DNA of 64,000 nt. Origin: Dendrolimus kikuchii. Taxonomy: Eukaryota > Arthropoda > Insecta > Lepidoptera > Lasiocampidae. The position numbers and the translations under genes were made by a program. The stretch lies in NCBI GenBank assembly GCA_019925095.2, contig CM034390.1:2467501-2531500 (forward strand), written 5' to 3'. Each line of letters begins with the position of its first letter. The stretch's first letter is position 1. The notes beneath the pieces are model-generated. The model did no database searches, was not told the origin of the DNA, and was given only the letters and a program-made list of their open reading frames with translations. Positions 51,281-62,282 of this stretch are shown here, in pieces.

Positions 51281-52003
51281 ACGACCTGTTTAGCGTCTCT
51301 AATAGCATTTATTGTGTTTTATGTTATCAATTGTTTATTTCAGTTCACGAATGCCCTTTTTAATATATCTAAAATGTAAGATGGTAGAATGTTATAGAGA
51401 GGAAAGAAAATAAAAAAACAAGAGGTTAATCCTAAGATTTAAGGATATAAGAGCAAAGATGGACCAAAAGAGATGAATGGATTGTGTGAACGAAGACAGA
51501 TGACTTGTAGTCTAACAAAAGACGTATATAGCGTAAATAGGAGTTAATACCCTCCATACGAAGGGAAATTAACTACTACGCCGTTTTCAGTTGGTTTCGA
51601 AAAAGGACAAGAAAAAAGCAGATTTAAAAAGGAAATATAATATTTAATTAAATTACACATTTTTTAAAATAATAAACAAATGTGCTGAATTCTTATAAGT
51701 ATTTAAACAATGATATGATAAAAATTTATGGTTACAAATGATTAACATCTTACCCCATTATTCATAATATCAACACGAGGTTTATAGGCTAGTTAAATGT
51801 GTAATTCATGAAGCAATCAGAACCTTTTTTAACTTATTTTTAACGAGCCACGGTTTACTGGCAACACTCTAGTAGCTAAATATAATCTACACATACATAC
51901 GTATAATAAAGTTGTAAAGGTCGAATTTCTGTACAATGAATAAAAATGCTAAAAACCGAGTCAGGGGATGTAAGAAGTGAAATAGAACTAATTTAGATTT
52001 ATA
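51280..52003. other. no gene seen
   Basis: AT-rich intergenic DNA upstream of the channel gene; no exon, no repeat family recognised. Confidence 0.45.
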
Positions 52004-52222
52004 AATTTTTTTTTTCTCTGTTTGTCTGTGTGTATGTTTGTCTGCTGTTTGTACCGGCTAATCTCCGAAACGACTGGACCGATTTAAATGATTTTTTTAT
52101 GGTGGTAGCTTATATCCCTGGTCAACATATAGGATACTTTTGATCCCTAAAAATTAAAGAATTCCCGTGGGATAGTTAAAAAACCGCACCACGCGGACTA
52201 ATCCGCGGGCATCAGCTAGTAT
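52004..52222 (+). mobile_element. Helitron-like 3' end
   Basis: GACTGGACCGATTTAAATGA, GGATACTTTTGATCCC and ACGCGGACTAATCCGCGGGC with terminal CAGCTAGT. Confidence 0.6.
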
Positions 52223-52789
52223 TATATAAGATACATAAAACACAGAATACATAAAACTCGATGCTTTCTTTTGAATAACTGATTACGATAAATGATTACG
52301 TAACAAATATTTTATAATGTCATTTTTATAACATCATGAAATTATTACTAATTATTCAAGAAATGGTCATCGCAGTAGGTGCTTTTAAGTATTTGCCTAA
52401 ATGGTTTATTTTAACTTGTCTGCTAGATATTGCTAATATCAATTATTTATTATTAACAACTTTTAAATTTTCAGAACTTAAAGTCTAATGATATTTTTCT
52501 ACATGAAAACACGTAGTTCTAAACATTTACAAATAAGACCCCTCTATAAATGTGGGACTTAAGACTTGGACGATTGGCCGATATACTTCTTTAAATAGTT
52601 CTTGCAATTGACGAAAGCGAACAGCCTTTATTCGTGGTTGAACGTGTACGCATATTGAGATAGTATGCCACTCTGACGGACGTGATGACAGCACTGTCGA
52701 TGCCCAGTACAGTCGTGCAAACGTCCCTTGATCATTTAATTTTGTGGAGAAAAGTCGGCTTAGACTTGTATCTGAAGGAGAGAATTCCT

Positions 52790-53103
52790 TTTTTTTTTAT
52801 TGCAGGAGTTCAGCAGACAGGCAGACGGCCCACTTGATGGAAAGCGGTTACCATCGCCTATAGACATTTGCAACACCAAAGGTGTTACAAATGCGCTGCT
52901 GCTCTCTTAAGGGACACTGGAACCTGGTCACTAATACCGGAACACAACTCAAGGTTGTTATGACGACATACATTAGACCAGGGGTAGTAGCCGTCCAGTC
53001 GGGCAAATGCCCTACCACCTGGCTATGGGTTGTTCTGTTGCCTCTTACGACAGGCCGCCCGGCCGCAGGAAATTGTATTCTTTCTCCGTTCCTGCACGGA
53101 TAA
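52790..53103 (-). repeat. ATCCGTGCAGGAACGG repeat, full-length, reverse
   Basis: Complete copy with T-tract and head. Confidence 0.9.
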
Positions 53104-53204
53104 AACAGTCCTTACAGTATGTCTCTGAATGGGGGGACAGAACAGACACAGGTTTGCGTATTCTTAGCCAAGAAAGCCCTATTCGTATATGCGCTTTAGT
53201 TTCA

Positions 53205-53666
53205 AGGAACACCCCTTGCCACCTCTAAGAGAATCGGATTCCTCGGTGTGATATTGAACAGCGTGCAGTTCAGCGGCCACCTTGAAGGCAAGGCAAAACA
53301 TGCCACCAAGAAACTGGGAGTGTTAAACCGGTCCAAGCAGTACTTCACACCTCGGCATCGCATTTCGGAGAGTGTGCGGTTGAACTGTTTGACCCTGATT
53401 CCCCCTACACAATTCAATCTTCGGACCACAAGACGCTCTGGTCTACGCCATCGTTTCACAGTGGAAACGCTACCAGTGCGTTTCGCCTCCATGTTCCTTC
53501 TGTGTACGGCAGAATTGTGGTATGCACTACCAGAGTCTGTGTTTCCCGAATAGTACAATCCGGGTATCTTCAAGTCTCGTGTGAATAGTTACTATCTAGG
53601 TCAGCGTGCTCCATCTTCGACCGCATCAACGTCCGATATTGGACGTGATCGTGGTCAAATGCAAAC
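53205..53666 (+). mobile_element. jockey-like LINE fragment with internal deletion
   Basis: RIGFLGVILNSVQFSGHLEG then KKLGVLNRSKQYFTP joins abruptly to a C-terminal block ([36 protein letters not shown]). A stop lies after SVFPE. It is the site into which the RTE copy at 53667 went. Confidence 0.82.
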
Positions 53667-53803
53667 CTATTTAAATGGAGCGTTAGGTAAACTTCTAGGT
53701 GCTAAGAACCTCAGGCAGAAGGCCCAGTTCGCCATACACAACGCGTTGCTGGTACCTACGCTCACGTATGGAAGCGAGAGTTGGGTATGGAAGAGAGAGC
53801 ATG
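53667..53803 (+). mobile_element. RTE-type LINE copy, left half (interrupted by BEL)
   Basis: Encodes [13 protein letters not shown] and [14 protein letters not shown], then is cut by the BEL element; continues at 60490. Confidence 0.85.
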
Positions 53804-54150
53804 TGATCTGGCCGATTGCCAGATTTCAAGGGTGCAAGGGTAAGAGGGAATGGAGATAAATGGACTCACCCGTAATAATATGAGCTGAGTAACCGGAGCG
53901 TCTGCGATACAGGAGCAGCAGTGCGTGTTCTCTTGTTATATATCTCCCGCTTCACAACTAGATTCACTTGCCACTTATCACCAAGCTCTTGGAACCCGAT
54001 TAGTATTGCAATTGGGTGGATATCTCAAATGCGCGCGCGATGCGTGAATGTCTTTACGACGGGTCGATTCAGACTGATCGTTGAGACGCGGAAGTGCGGG
54101 GTAAATTACTTTTTCGGGGAATCATCGTTCGTTACGCGGTGGCGTGAACA
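53804..54150 (-). mobile_element. BEL/Pao 3' LTR
   Basis: 347 bases, partner of 60143-60489. The pol frame runs about 18 bases into it before its stop at 54132. Confidence 0.95.
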
Positions 54151-57100
54151 TCCTGGGGCCCGGGGAAAAGGTGACGGCTCCCATTTATAGTGCTGACTAA
54201 GTGCTGTTGTCGTCGAGGGGAAGCGGGCAGAATCTTCTTTATTCTTCCCATCTTCCACTGGAGTCTGGGAAGATTATCCTCCTTTATGAGTACCAGCTCA
54301 CCAATCTTGGGTCGACTGGTTTCCGTAGTCCATTTAGATCGGGATTGGAGAGTGTGCAGGTAGGATTTCGACCACAAGGTCCAAAATCGCTGAGCCAACG
54401 CTTGCACTAAGCGAAAACGTCGTAGGGTTGATGGAGGAGAGGATTCATGGGAATGTTCGGGTAATGCGGTAAGTGGGCGACCTATAAGGAAATGACCAGC
54501 GGTTAGGACTTCGAAGTCTGTAGGGTCTGAAGACAGAGGGCAGAGTGGTCGAGAGTTGAGAACGGCCTCAATACGGGCTAAGAGTGTAGAAAATTCTTCA
54601 AAGGTCAGATGCTGCTCACCTAATACGCGATAGAGTAATTGCTTAGTAGATTTCACGGCTGCCTCGTGCAGACCGCCAAAAGAAGGAGCTGAGGGCGGAT
54701 TGAGCAACCATGTGATCTGCTGTGTGGCTAGCTTGTGCGTAATTCTATCATCATTGGCCTTTAAGAAGTTTTGTACTTCTATGAGCTGATTTCTTGCGCC
54801 GACATAGTTTGTACCGCAATCAGAGCGAATTAGGGTAGGGATTCCGCGCCGACTAACGAACCTTTGCAATGCCGCAAAAAAGGCGTCCGTAGAAAGTTCC
54901 GAGACAGCCTCTAAGTGCACTGCCTTGGTGGCGAGACAAACGAAAACACAAAAGTAGCCTTTGAGAAGTTTGGCATTGCGTAGAGTACTTGATTTAATTA
55001 GGAATGGTCCGGCAAAATCCGTGGACACTTGACTAAACACCGGTTGTGGGCTGACTCGATCAGCCGGTAGGTCGGCCATAAAAGGGGGATTCGGCTGAGC
55101 TCGATGCCTAAAACAGCGTACACATTTAAAGACACGGTGACGAATGACTCGCCTTCCAGATAAAATCCAGTATTGTTGACGGAGTAGTGCGTGTAGTGTA
55201 TCTGCGCCCGGGTGGCAGTGTATAGTGTGGAAATGATCTATAATTAGGTCCACAAGGGGGCTTGAACTGGGTAAGATGAGGGGATGTTGTGTGTCATATC
55301 TAAGGGCTGAGTTGGACAAGCGCCCTCCTACTCTAAGAAGACCATCCTTGAGAAAGGGCGAGAGGCGTTGTATTCGCACTGTACATAATTTGTTAGTTTG
55401 CAGTCGGTGGATGTCTTCAGCGAACATATTTTGTTGGACTGAGCGTACCCAGTGGGCCTTGAGCCAAGTAGGCGACCACCATAGGTCATAGGCTAAGAGT
55501 TCCTGTGCTGATATTCCCCTGCTAGCACAGTCGGCAGGGTTAAGAGCTGAGGGTACATGTCTCCAAGTAGGGTTACATGGATTGGCTGCAATGGCAGAGA
55601 CTCGATTGGCCTCAAAGACCTGTAGGGATTGAGAAGGAGTTTTAAGCCAGGCGAGTACGATAGTACTGTCTGACCAACAAAAGTGTTGCTGAATGGTAAT
55701 GTGGGCAGAAAGTTGAACAGAGACGCGAGAAATGAGCAGCGAAGTGAGGTGTGCAGCTGAAAGTTCCAGCTTTGGTATAGTCTGTCGGGTTTTAATGGGG
55801 GCTACCTTGGATTTAGAAACAAGTAGTCTGACGTGTACCTGACCCGTGATATTCGTTTCATGAAGATAGACTGCGGCTGCATATCCGGATTCGGATGCAT
55901 CGGCAAAACCGTGTAGGGTGTAGGTGGAATCTTTGCTGGTGCAAATTGTTCTGGGGAGTCGAAGAGCAGAGAGTAGAGGTAAGTCTTCAAAAATGTGCTG
56001 AAATTGAAATGTGACATCATTGGGAGCCGATTCATCCCAGTCTAACTTTAGAGTCCATAGGTGCTGAATGAGCAGTTTTGCGCGGAAAATAACTGGGCTG
56101 ATCCATCCACTAGGATCGTATAAACGAGCGATGGTACTGAGTATTGACCTTTTGGTAATTTTTTCCAGTGTAGGTACCGAAATGTGATATGTAAATTCGT
56201 CCGTTTGGGGTATCCATTGCATACCAAGTACCTTGATTGCATTGGAGTCGGGTACAACATCAAAATCCTTGGGTATGTCACATTGATCATCCGGGAAGCG
56301 TTCTAAAAGCTGACGAGAGTTTGAGGTCCACTTTCGCAAATGAAATCCCCCTAGGGCTAGTAACTCAATGAGTTCAGTCTGCAGAGCTATTGCCTTGTCA
56401 ACTGAATCATGCCCAGTCAGAATGTCATCCACGAATATGGAGTGCGTAAGAACCTGTGCAGCCTGGGGAAAACGGTGACCTTCATCAGTGACCAGCTGTA
56501 TAATAGATCGATTGGCGAGGAAGGGGCTGGGTCGTAGGCCATACGTGACAGTGGACAGGGCGTAAGTGAGCAGAGGTTGATCTGGAGAAGAGCGCCATAG
56601 AATGAGTTGGAACCGTCTGTGGTCTGGGTGAACTAGTATATTTCTAAACATCATCTGGATGTCTGTACTAAAGACCACTTTGTGAGTACGAAAATTTAGA
56701 ATGATGTCAGTAATATCACGTTGGAGCGGTGGGCCAGTGTGCAGACAGTCATTAAGACTGACACCATTAGAGCTCTTACAGCTGCCATCAAAAACCGTGC
56801 GAAGTTTTTCAGAGTTGGCTTTGAAGATGCCATGATGCGGGACGTAAAAATGGTCTTTTCCTTTGAATGTGCTGGGGTGACAAAGAGCCATGTGGCCCAT
56901 GTCAATGTATTCCTTCATGAAGTCGATATATTTTGAGCGGAGGGTAGGATCTCTTTGGAGTTTGCGCTCCAAATTAAGGAATCGTCGTAGTGCAATAGCG
57001 TGGGTTGCACCGAGCTTAGGTGCCTTTGTAAGAAAGGGAAGGGATACTATGTATCGCCCTGTGGGATCACGTGTGGTGGTAGAACGAAAGTTCTCCTCAC

Positions 57101-57995
57101 ACTCGTCAGAGGTTGAGTTGTCCTTTGATTGCACTTCTTCGACTTCCCAGAATCTCTCCAGAGCGGAGTGTATTTCTTTATTTGAGTGTTGGGGTTGTAA
57201 ACAGTCAATATTTACTAGTGCTGAATTAACTTGAGGCTCAGGCTTTGTGTAGTTTGGATTGATAGGACCTAAAAGAGCGAAATTGAAGATCGTGCCGAAG
57301 GCTATTGGTCTGCCGGGGCCCAAAAAAATTTTGTTACCATCCAAAATTTGGCCCAAGACATCAGAACCTAAAATCAAGTCAATAGCGGCTGGAAAACGAT
57401 AAGACGAGTCTGCTAGGGGAAGCTGTGTCGAGTCGAGGAGTGGAACAACGTCAGGTAACATTGTTAATGGTAAAAGACCTGTCAAATCTGGTAGAATGTA
57501 TGCCTTTGCGCTAATTACTGGGACTTCGGTGTGAATAGGGCGGAATGTGATGGTAGTTGAAGAACTAGAGTTTTGAGTCTGCTGATTACCGACTCCTGTA
57601 ATTTTTAGTTCTGTGTGCTCGACAGGCAAACGTAATTTTTGTGTCATAGTTTTAGTTAACAAGGTTAGCATGGAACCGCTGTCTAATAATGCTCTTGCCT
57701 TATGAAATTCTCCAGCGTTGTCTGCTAGTTCTAGGGACACAGTGGGTAATAAAACTGGTGGATCGTGTACTGTAATGTGCTGAGTATGTGCTGAAATATG
57801 ACTGTCATTTTGGTTAGCTTTATCAGAGGAAGTAACAGGGCTGCCGGGCAAGTGATTATTATGATAAACTTTATTATCATAGTGCTGAGTATGAAACTGG
57901 GATTTATTTTGTTTACGTGATGTAGTGGATGGTGTATATTGTAGCGATGGTATGGGTGGGTGTAGTGTAGTATTGTGTAAGTGAGTAGCAGGTAG
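54132..57995 (-). CDS. BEL/Pao pol (protease, RT, RNase H, integrase), same frame as gag after one UGA
   Basis: Open frame of about 1288 codons starting right after the gag UGA; the first candidate initiator is a TTG at 57851, so expression by readthrough is more likely than separate initiation. Order: aspartic protease LLDSGSMLTLL; reverse transcriptase with FSTDIQMMF and FVDD (instead of YVDD); RNase H start GFADASESGYAAAVYL; integrase zinc motif HFHTIHCHPG ... CVRC; integrase core DFAGPF, RSDCGTNY and SFGGLHEAAV (D, D, E). Domain order protease-RT-RNaseH-integrase with this integrase signature is BEL/Pao. No frame break is visible. Confidence 0.93.
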   Translation of the reverse strand, partial: LPATHLHNTTLHPPIPSLQYTPSTTSRKQNKSQFHTQHYDNKVYHNNHLPGSPVTSSDKANQNDSHISAHTQHITVHDPPVLLPTVSLELADNAGEFHKARALLDSGSMLTLLTKTMTQKLRLPVEHTELKITGVGNQQTQNSSSSTTITFRPIHTEVPVISAKAYILPDLTGLLPLTMLPDVVPLLDSTQLPLADSSYRFPAAIDLILGSDVLGQILDGNKIFLGPGRPIAFGTIFNFALLGPINPNYTKPEPQVNSALVNIDCLQPQHSNKEIHSALERFWEVEEVQSKDNSTSDECEENFRSTTTRDPTGRYIVSLPFLTKAPKLGATHAIALRRFLNLERKLQRDPTLRSKYIDFMKEYIDMGHMALCHPSTFKGKDHFYVPHHGIFKANSEKLRTVFDGSCKSSNGVSLNDCLHTGPPLQRDITDIILNFRTHKVVFSTDIQMMFRNILVHPDHRRFQLILWRSSPDQPLLTYALSTVTYGLRPSPFLANRSIIQLVTDEGHRFPQAAQVLTHSIFVDDILTGHDSVDKAIALQTELIELLALGGFHLRKWTSNSRQLLERFPDDQCDIPKDFDVVPDSNAIKVLGMQWIPQTDEFTYHISVPTLEKITKRSILSTIARLYDPSGWISPVIFRAKLLIQHLWTLKLDWDESAPNDVTFQFQHIFEDLPLLSALRLPRTICTSKDSTYTLHGFADASESGYAAAVYLHETNITGQVHVRLLVSKSKVAPIKTRQTIPKLELSAAHLTSLLISRVSVQLSAHITIQQHFCWSDSTIVLAWLKTPSQSLQVFEANRVSAIAANPCNPTWRHVPSALNPADCASRGISAQELLAYDLWWSPTWLKAHWVRSVQQNMFAEDIHRLQTNKLCTVRIQRLSPFLKDGLLRVGGRLSNSALRYDTQHPLILPSSSPLVDLIIDHFHTIHCHPGADTLHALLRQQYWILSGRRVIRHRVFKCVRCFRHRAQPNPPFMADLPADRVSPQPVFSQVSTDFAGPFLIKSSTLRNAKLLKGYFCVFVCLATKAVHLEAVSELSTDAFFAALQRFVSRRGIPTLIRSDCGTNYVGARNQLIEVQNFLKANDDRITHKLATQQITWLLNPPSAPSFGGLHEAAVKSTKQLLYRVLGEQHLTFEEFSTLLARIEAVLNSRPLCPLSSDPTDFEVLTAGHFLIGRPLTALPEHSHESSPPSTLRRFRLVQALAQRFWTLWSKSYLHTLQSRSKWTTETSRPKIGELVLIKEDNLPRLQWKMGRIKKILPASPRRQQHLVSTINGSRHLFPGPQDVHATA

Positions 57996-59480
57996 TCATT
58001 GTTGTGAATTAATAGGTGAATTACGACGAGAAGAGTTTCTTGATTCCGTGGTTGGGCGGGTGTGTTCTTGTCCTCTTAGTTGTGGGGGCAAGAGGTGAGA
58101 ATTGTCATATGTGGGTGATTCAAAGCCACTGCGATGTAAGGTGGTATGGTGTTTCTCGCTATCACATTCTCTACACCGTCCTGTGGATCTGCACTCGTCA
58201 GAGTAATGGGGTCCTAGACACTTACGGCACCGTTCATGAGCTTGGATAAAATCCCAGCGCCCTTGCGTAGGCTGTCTTAGGTATTCACCGCAGTTCAGCA
58301 ACCTGTGTCCTCTAACGTGACACCAAGGGCAGTAATAATTATTGGTCGGTGCTGGTGGGTGGGCGGAATCTTGTGCTATGGGCTCGAAATATTGTGTAGA
58401 CTGTGGGTATCCTTGAGCGTACTGTACAGGGTACGCTTGACTTTGTAGAGGATATGCAGGGCGCGTTAAAGGTGGGCGGACGGAAGTAGTGGGCTGAAAA
58501 CGAACGTGCCGAATTTCTGGTCTGGGTGCAGAAGCGCGTGGTTGGTACCGTGCTGAGGGAGAAGCACGTTCAGTTTGTCTGTATGTCGGGCTGAGGGGAG
58601 GGGGGGGTGGGTTATATGTCTCAGTTTCTGTGCAACGTGCATGGTCTTCTAAGAATGTGATTACATCCTTTAAGGTGGGCAGAGTGTCTGAAGACCCATG
58701 CGTTCGTTCAAATAATGTGCGAAGCTCGCCCTTTAACTTCCGCACTACTATTGACACTAGGACGTAGTCTGAGTCATGTAGTGGTAAGTTTAGGTTTTTA
58801 AGCGCCGATTGGGTTGAAATAAGAGGGGCTAAAAATAACTGTCTGATTTGTGAGCGGGTGGTGATGTGGGGTAACTCTAGTATCATATCTATAAACCTAT
58901 CAATGAGAACTCGGCGATTTTCGTAGCGATTGGCAAGTGTTGTCATCGCTACATCGTAGTTCTCATCGGTAACCTTGAGGTGTGATACCATACTGAGAGC
59001 TTCTCCGGAGAGGCAAGAAAATAAATAGTGTAATTTAACTGCACCTGACAAATTACCGGCAGTGTCCGTAAGGCTTTTGAAAATTGTTATGAAAGATGGC
59101 CAATCCTCAAGCTTGGAAGAAAATTTGGGTAGATCTATTTTGGGCAGAACAGTAGACGTGGAGAATGTGGGCGAGCTTGGTTTGATGCTTGAGCTGATGG
59201 TGATGTTTGCCACCAAAATTTTTTCATATGCTTCTATAGCCGAGGTGTAGTAGTCAAAGTACCATTTTTCCACTTTGTCGTCAAGGTCTTTAGAGTCCAA
59301 GATCTCATAATATACTGTATCCAACTTGCCCTTTATATCGTCCAATTTTGTAAAGCGCCCTATGAAATCGTTTACACTATACTTTTTGTCTCCTTTTAAT
59401 ATAAGGTTAGCTATCTCTAATAGGAAAGTTATGTACTTATGGGTTTGCATAAAGATGGCAGATTGCGATTTGGTAGGCAT
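57996..59480 (-). CDS. BEL/Pao gag
   Basis: 494 residues from ATG at 59480 to TGA at 57996-57998. The N-terminal half is alpha-helical Gag-like sequence (DUF1759-type pattern LPKIDLPKFSSKLEDWPSF, then FDxL-like blocks). The middle is Pro-rich and the C-terminal part has Cys/His knuckles (CPWCHVRGHRLLNC; CRKCLGPHYSDEC; CRECDSEKHHTTLH). Such Gag proteins build the particle and bind RNA. Pol lies in the same frame directly past the stop. Confidence 0.93.
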   Translation of the reverse strand: MPTKSQSAIFMQTHKYITFLLEIANLILKGDKKYSVNDFIGRFTKLDDIKGKLDTVYYEILDSKDLDDKVEKWYFDYYTSAIEAYEKILVANITISSSIKPSSPTFSTSTVLPKIDLPKFSSKLEDWPSFITIFKSLTDTAGNLSGAVKLHYLFSCLSGEALSMVSHLKVTDENYDVAMTTLANRYENRRVLIDRFIDMILELPHITTRSQIRQLFLAPLISTQSALKNLNLPLHDSDYVLVSIVVRKLKGELRTLFERTHGSSDTLPTLKDVITFLEDHARCTETETYNPPPPPLSPTYRQTERASPSARYQPRASAPRPEIRHVRFQPTTSVRPPLTRPAYPLQSQAYPVQYAQGYPQSTQYFEPIAQDSAHPPAPTNNYYCPWCHVRGHRLLNCGEYLRQPTQGRWDFIQAHERCRKCLGPHYSDECRSTGRCRECDSEKHHTTLHRSGFESPTYDNSHLLPPQLRGQEHTRPTTESRNSSRRNSPINSQQ

Positions 59481-60142
59481 GACGATGAGAAGTGCACAAT
59501 AAGAAAAGGAAAAGCAAACGAAAAAAAAAAAAAATAACTTTTTTTTTTTTTTTTTTACTAATGCTAATAAAGAACACGCAAGAAAGCAGCCAGAGAAACG
59601 TAAGAAATACGAAATAAATAAAAATGATTAGGAAAAAAAATATATATCAAACTGTCGTGTGCGCTGAGTCTTAATAAACACGAAGCTATATATAAGCTAT
59701 AAAAGTTGCACGGCAAGCTAACCACACCGAGTGAAACGAATATAATATTCAATATTATTATATCGATCCGATATCACGTTTAGTGCAAGTATTCGAGAAT
59801 AGGTGTGCTGAATAAAGTACAGAATACGTACTCGAGGTTATATTAACCTACCTACGTACCAAAAAATAGTTATCGTGTAGCAATTTGCGTAATTATCTGA
59901 GGAATGTGGAATGGGTATTCAAATATATAAGGGCAGAAGTAATATGTTTATAAGAAAACAAAAAAGAAAAAACAAGGGCAGAAAACGGGTAAATGGGCAG
60001 ATTGATAATGATTGTTTATTTAACTTTTTAGGTATGTGAAAATTTACAATTTGGTTTGAATTAACCATAAAATGGCAAAATACGGTTGTTGCAGACTGTA
60101 TAAATAGGTCGCCAGTTGGAATATTCGGTTCGAAAGACCATA

Positions 60143-60489
60143 TGATCTGGCCGATTGCCAGATTTCAAGGGTGCAAGGGTAAGAGGGAATGGAGATAAAT
60201 GGACTCACCCGTAATAATATGAGCTGAGTAACCGGAGCGTCTGCGATACAGGAGCAGCAGTGCGTGTTCTCTTGTTATATATCTCCCGCTTCACAACTAG
60301 ATTCACTTGCCACTTATCACCAAGCTCTTGGAACCCGATTAGTATTGCAATTGGGTGGATATCTCAAATGCGCGCGCGATGCGTGAATGTCTTTACGACG
60401 AGTCGATTCAGACTGATCGTTGAGACGCGGAAGTGCGGGGTAAATTACTTTTTCGGGGAATCATCGTTCGTTACGCGGTGGCGTGAACA
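60143..60489 (-). mobile_element. BEL/Pao 5' LTR
   Basis: 347 bases, identical to 53804-54150 except A at 60401 versus G at 54062 (plus strand). Being 5' in the minus orientation it should hold the promoter. Confidence 0.95.
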
Positions 60490-60926
60490 GCATGAAAGTA
60501 GAGTAAACGCGGTCGAGATGCGAGCACTGCGCAAAATCTGCGGAGTGACGCTCGCGGACCGCGTTCGTAATACCGAAGTAAGAAAGAGAGTTGGTCTGAA
60601 AGAGAGTGTCGGGGTGAAGTTAAGGAAAGGAATGCTCCAGTGGTTCGGGAATGTGGAAAGAATGCATGATGAAAGAATGACTAAACAGATATACAATGCA
60701 AAAGTGGACGGATGCAGAAGTCGTGGAAGGCCACGACACACCTTCCATAATCAAATTGAACGTGTACTAGCAGAAGGTGGTGTCAGGAGCCTTAAGAACA
60801 GGCGAGCGTGCATGACAAGAGTTATGAATGTCAAAGAAGTAAGTGAGGTGTGTAAGAATAAGCCTAAATGGCGCTCTGTTGTTCGTGCCTACCCCGCAAG
60901 GGAACTGGCGTGAAGTTATGTATGTA
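60490..60926 (+). mobile_element. RTE-type LINE copy, right half
   Basis: Continues the interrupted copy from [10 protein letters not shown] through [14 protein letters not shown] to the terminal YPARELA stop and the TATGTATG tail. Confidence 0.9.
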
Positions 60927-61150
60927 TTGCTGGAGTATTGCTCACATCTGTATGCTGAGTTTAAGGTTCCTACCAGATTAATCCCATGCACTGGACGATA
61001 TACAACGTCGTGCCGTTTGCGTGCTCGACGATCCCGTACTTGCAGACGGCCCAAATACACGTGACCTTTGGAGAGACTTTACATCTCTATGTATTCTACC
61101 GTGTGTATCATATTAATGGAGTGTTCCGAGGAACTGTTCAAAATGGTGTA
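60927..61150 (+). mobile_element. jockey-like LINE fragment
   Basis: EYCSHLYAEF followed, in a shifted frame, by LWRDFTSLCVFYRVYHING, the same family as 38742-39150. Confidence 0.75.
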
Positions 61151-61394
61151 TACGTGTTTATCACCAATAAAGCCTGCTTGCTCGTTTTCGTGAGCTGCAT
61201 GAACTTATACTAAAAATAATAGGATTTTGAAATAATCATTAACAGATATATTGGTATAAAAATTTATTTGTAATAACTGGCCCCAAATCAAAATTTCTAT
61301 TATAATGATATCCATAAAATAGACTTCCTCCAAATTTCAAAACATTGCTTTAAAACCTTAATTTTTTTAAAGATACATAATTGTATTTATGATT

Positions 61395-62045
61395 TAGCAA
61401 AACAAAAAAATTAAAGACATTGAAACTAAAATACATTATGTAGCAGATCACTGCCAACGGGGAGCGTGCCCAGAAGGCTGGCTGAATTGCCACGCTGTAT
61501 GACAATACTTATTTGTTGTGTAAAATATGAGCCAACATTCTGATCACGGGTAGTTTCAAAGAGTTTCTTACATATGTCTTTAAAGAAACTCTTTGCCGAC
61601 GGACCCTGTGGGCCTAATGTTTCAACCCCAAACAGCACAAATATGTAACCCCTTGCTAAGGCTCCATATTTGCGTCGTTTGACGTCCTCAGCTGAAGCGG
61701 CAGCGTTGCCAGCCCCTGACTCGGTCATTGGAAGATGTGACGGGGCCAGTGTGTCAACACAGGTCGCATCCCACACTAGCCGCCCCATCTTCCAAGGGAC
61801 GAATGACATTCCATCCGGTCTCTTGCCATCGTCACGCACCAGGCCATTCGGTTCCAGAATGGCCGGGACGCCGACGCTGACAAGAACTCGGCGAATGATG
61901 TCGTTGTGGCTGGCATGACGAGATCTTCTTCCTGCGCTTTTTAAACATGACAACCCGTGGTGTCCAAATCGGCCTACCATAACTCCATATTGACAGTAAT
62001 GTGGTACGCAACATGGTGCCCCCAGGCGTAAACTCGCGGCTAATC
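61395..62045 (-). mobile_element. retroelement C-terminal domain fragment (PD-(D/E)xK-like), second copy
   Basis: Reverse copy of the family at 48035-48690, open 61980-61426: [61 protein letters not shown] frameshift near 61985 breaks it from the upstream part. Confidence 0.7.
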
Positions 62046-62282
62046 GGAATGTAAATGTCTTTGGTTTTTTTTTACTAAATCATAAATAAAATGATGTATC
62101 TATAAAACTTAATTATATTACATTTCTAAGTGCTTGACATCAATTACTTTTAACTTTACTATTCATATCATGTTCGTATCGCAAGTTTCTGTTAAGGATT
62201 CCACTAAGCTTCATTCTGAGCCAGCATGGTGCTATCGAAGTGATAGTGTACTGAAAAAAATGTAAATAAATGCTATGAGAAC

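Larger units (their letters stand above)
53804..60489 (-). mobile_element. BEL/Pao LTR retrotransposon, complete, minus orientation
   Basis: Flanked by two 347-base LTRs beginning TG and ending CA, differing at one base. A 5-base target duplication GCATG flanks the element (53799-53803 and 60490-60494), as usual for BEL/Pao. The target is an RTE-type LINE copy whose halves resume on either side. The region 59481-60142 is the untranslated leader and holds no other gene; near its LTR edge the stretch TGGTCTTTCGAACCG and, further in, TGGCGACC are candidate primer-binding sites. No clear polypurine tract is seen before the 3' LTR. Confidence 0.95.
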
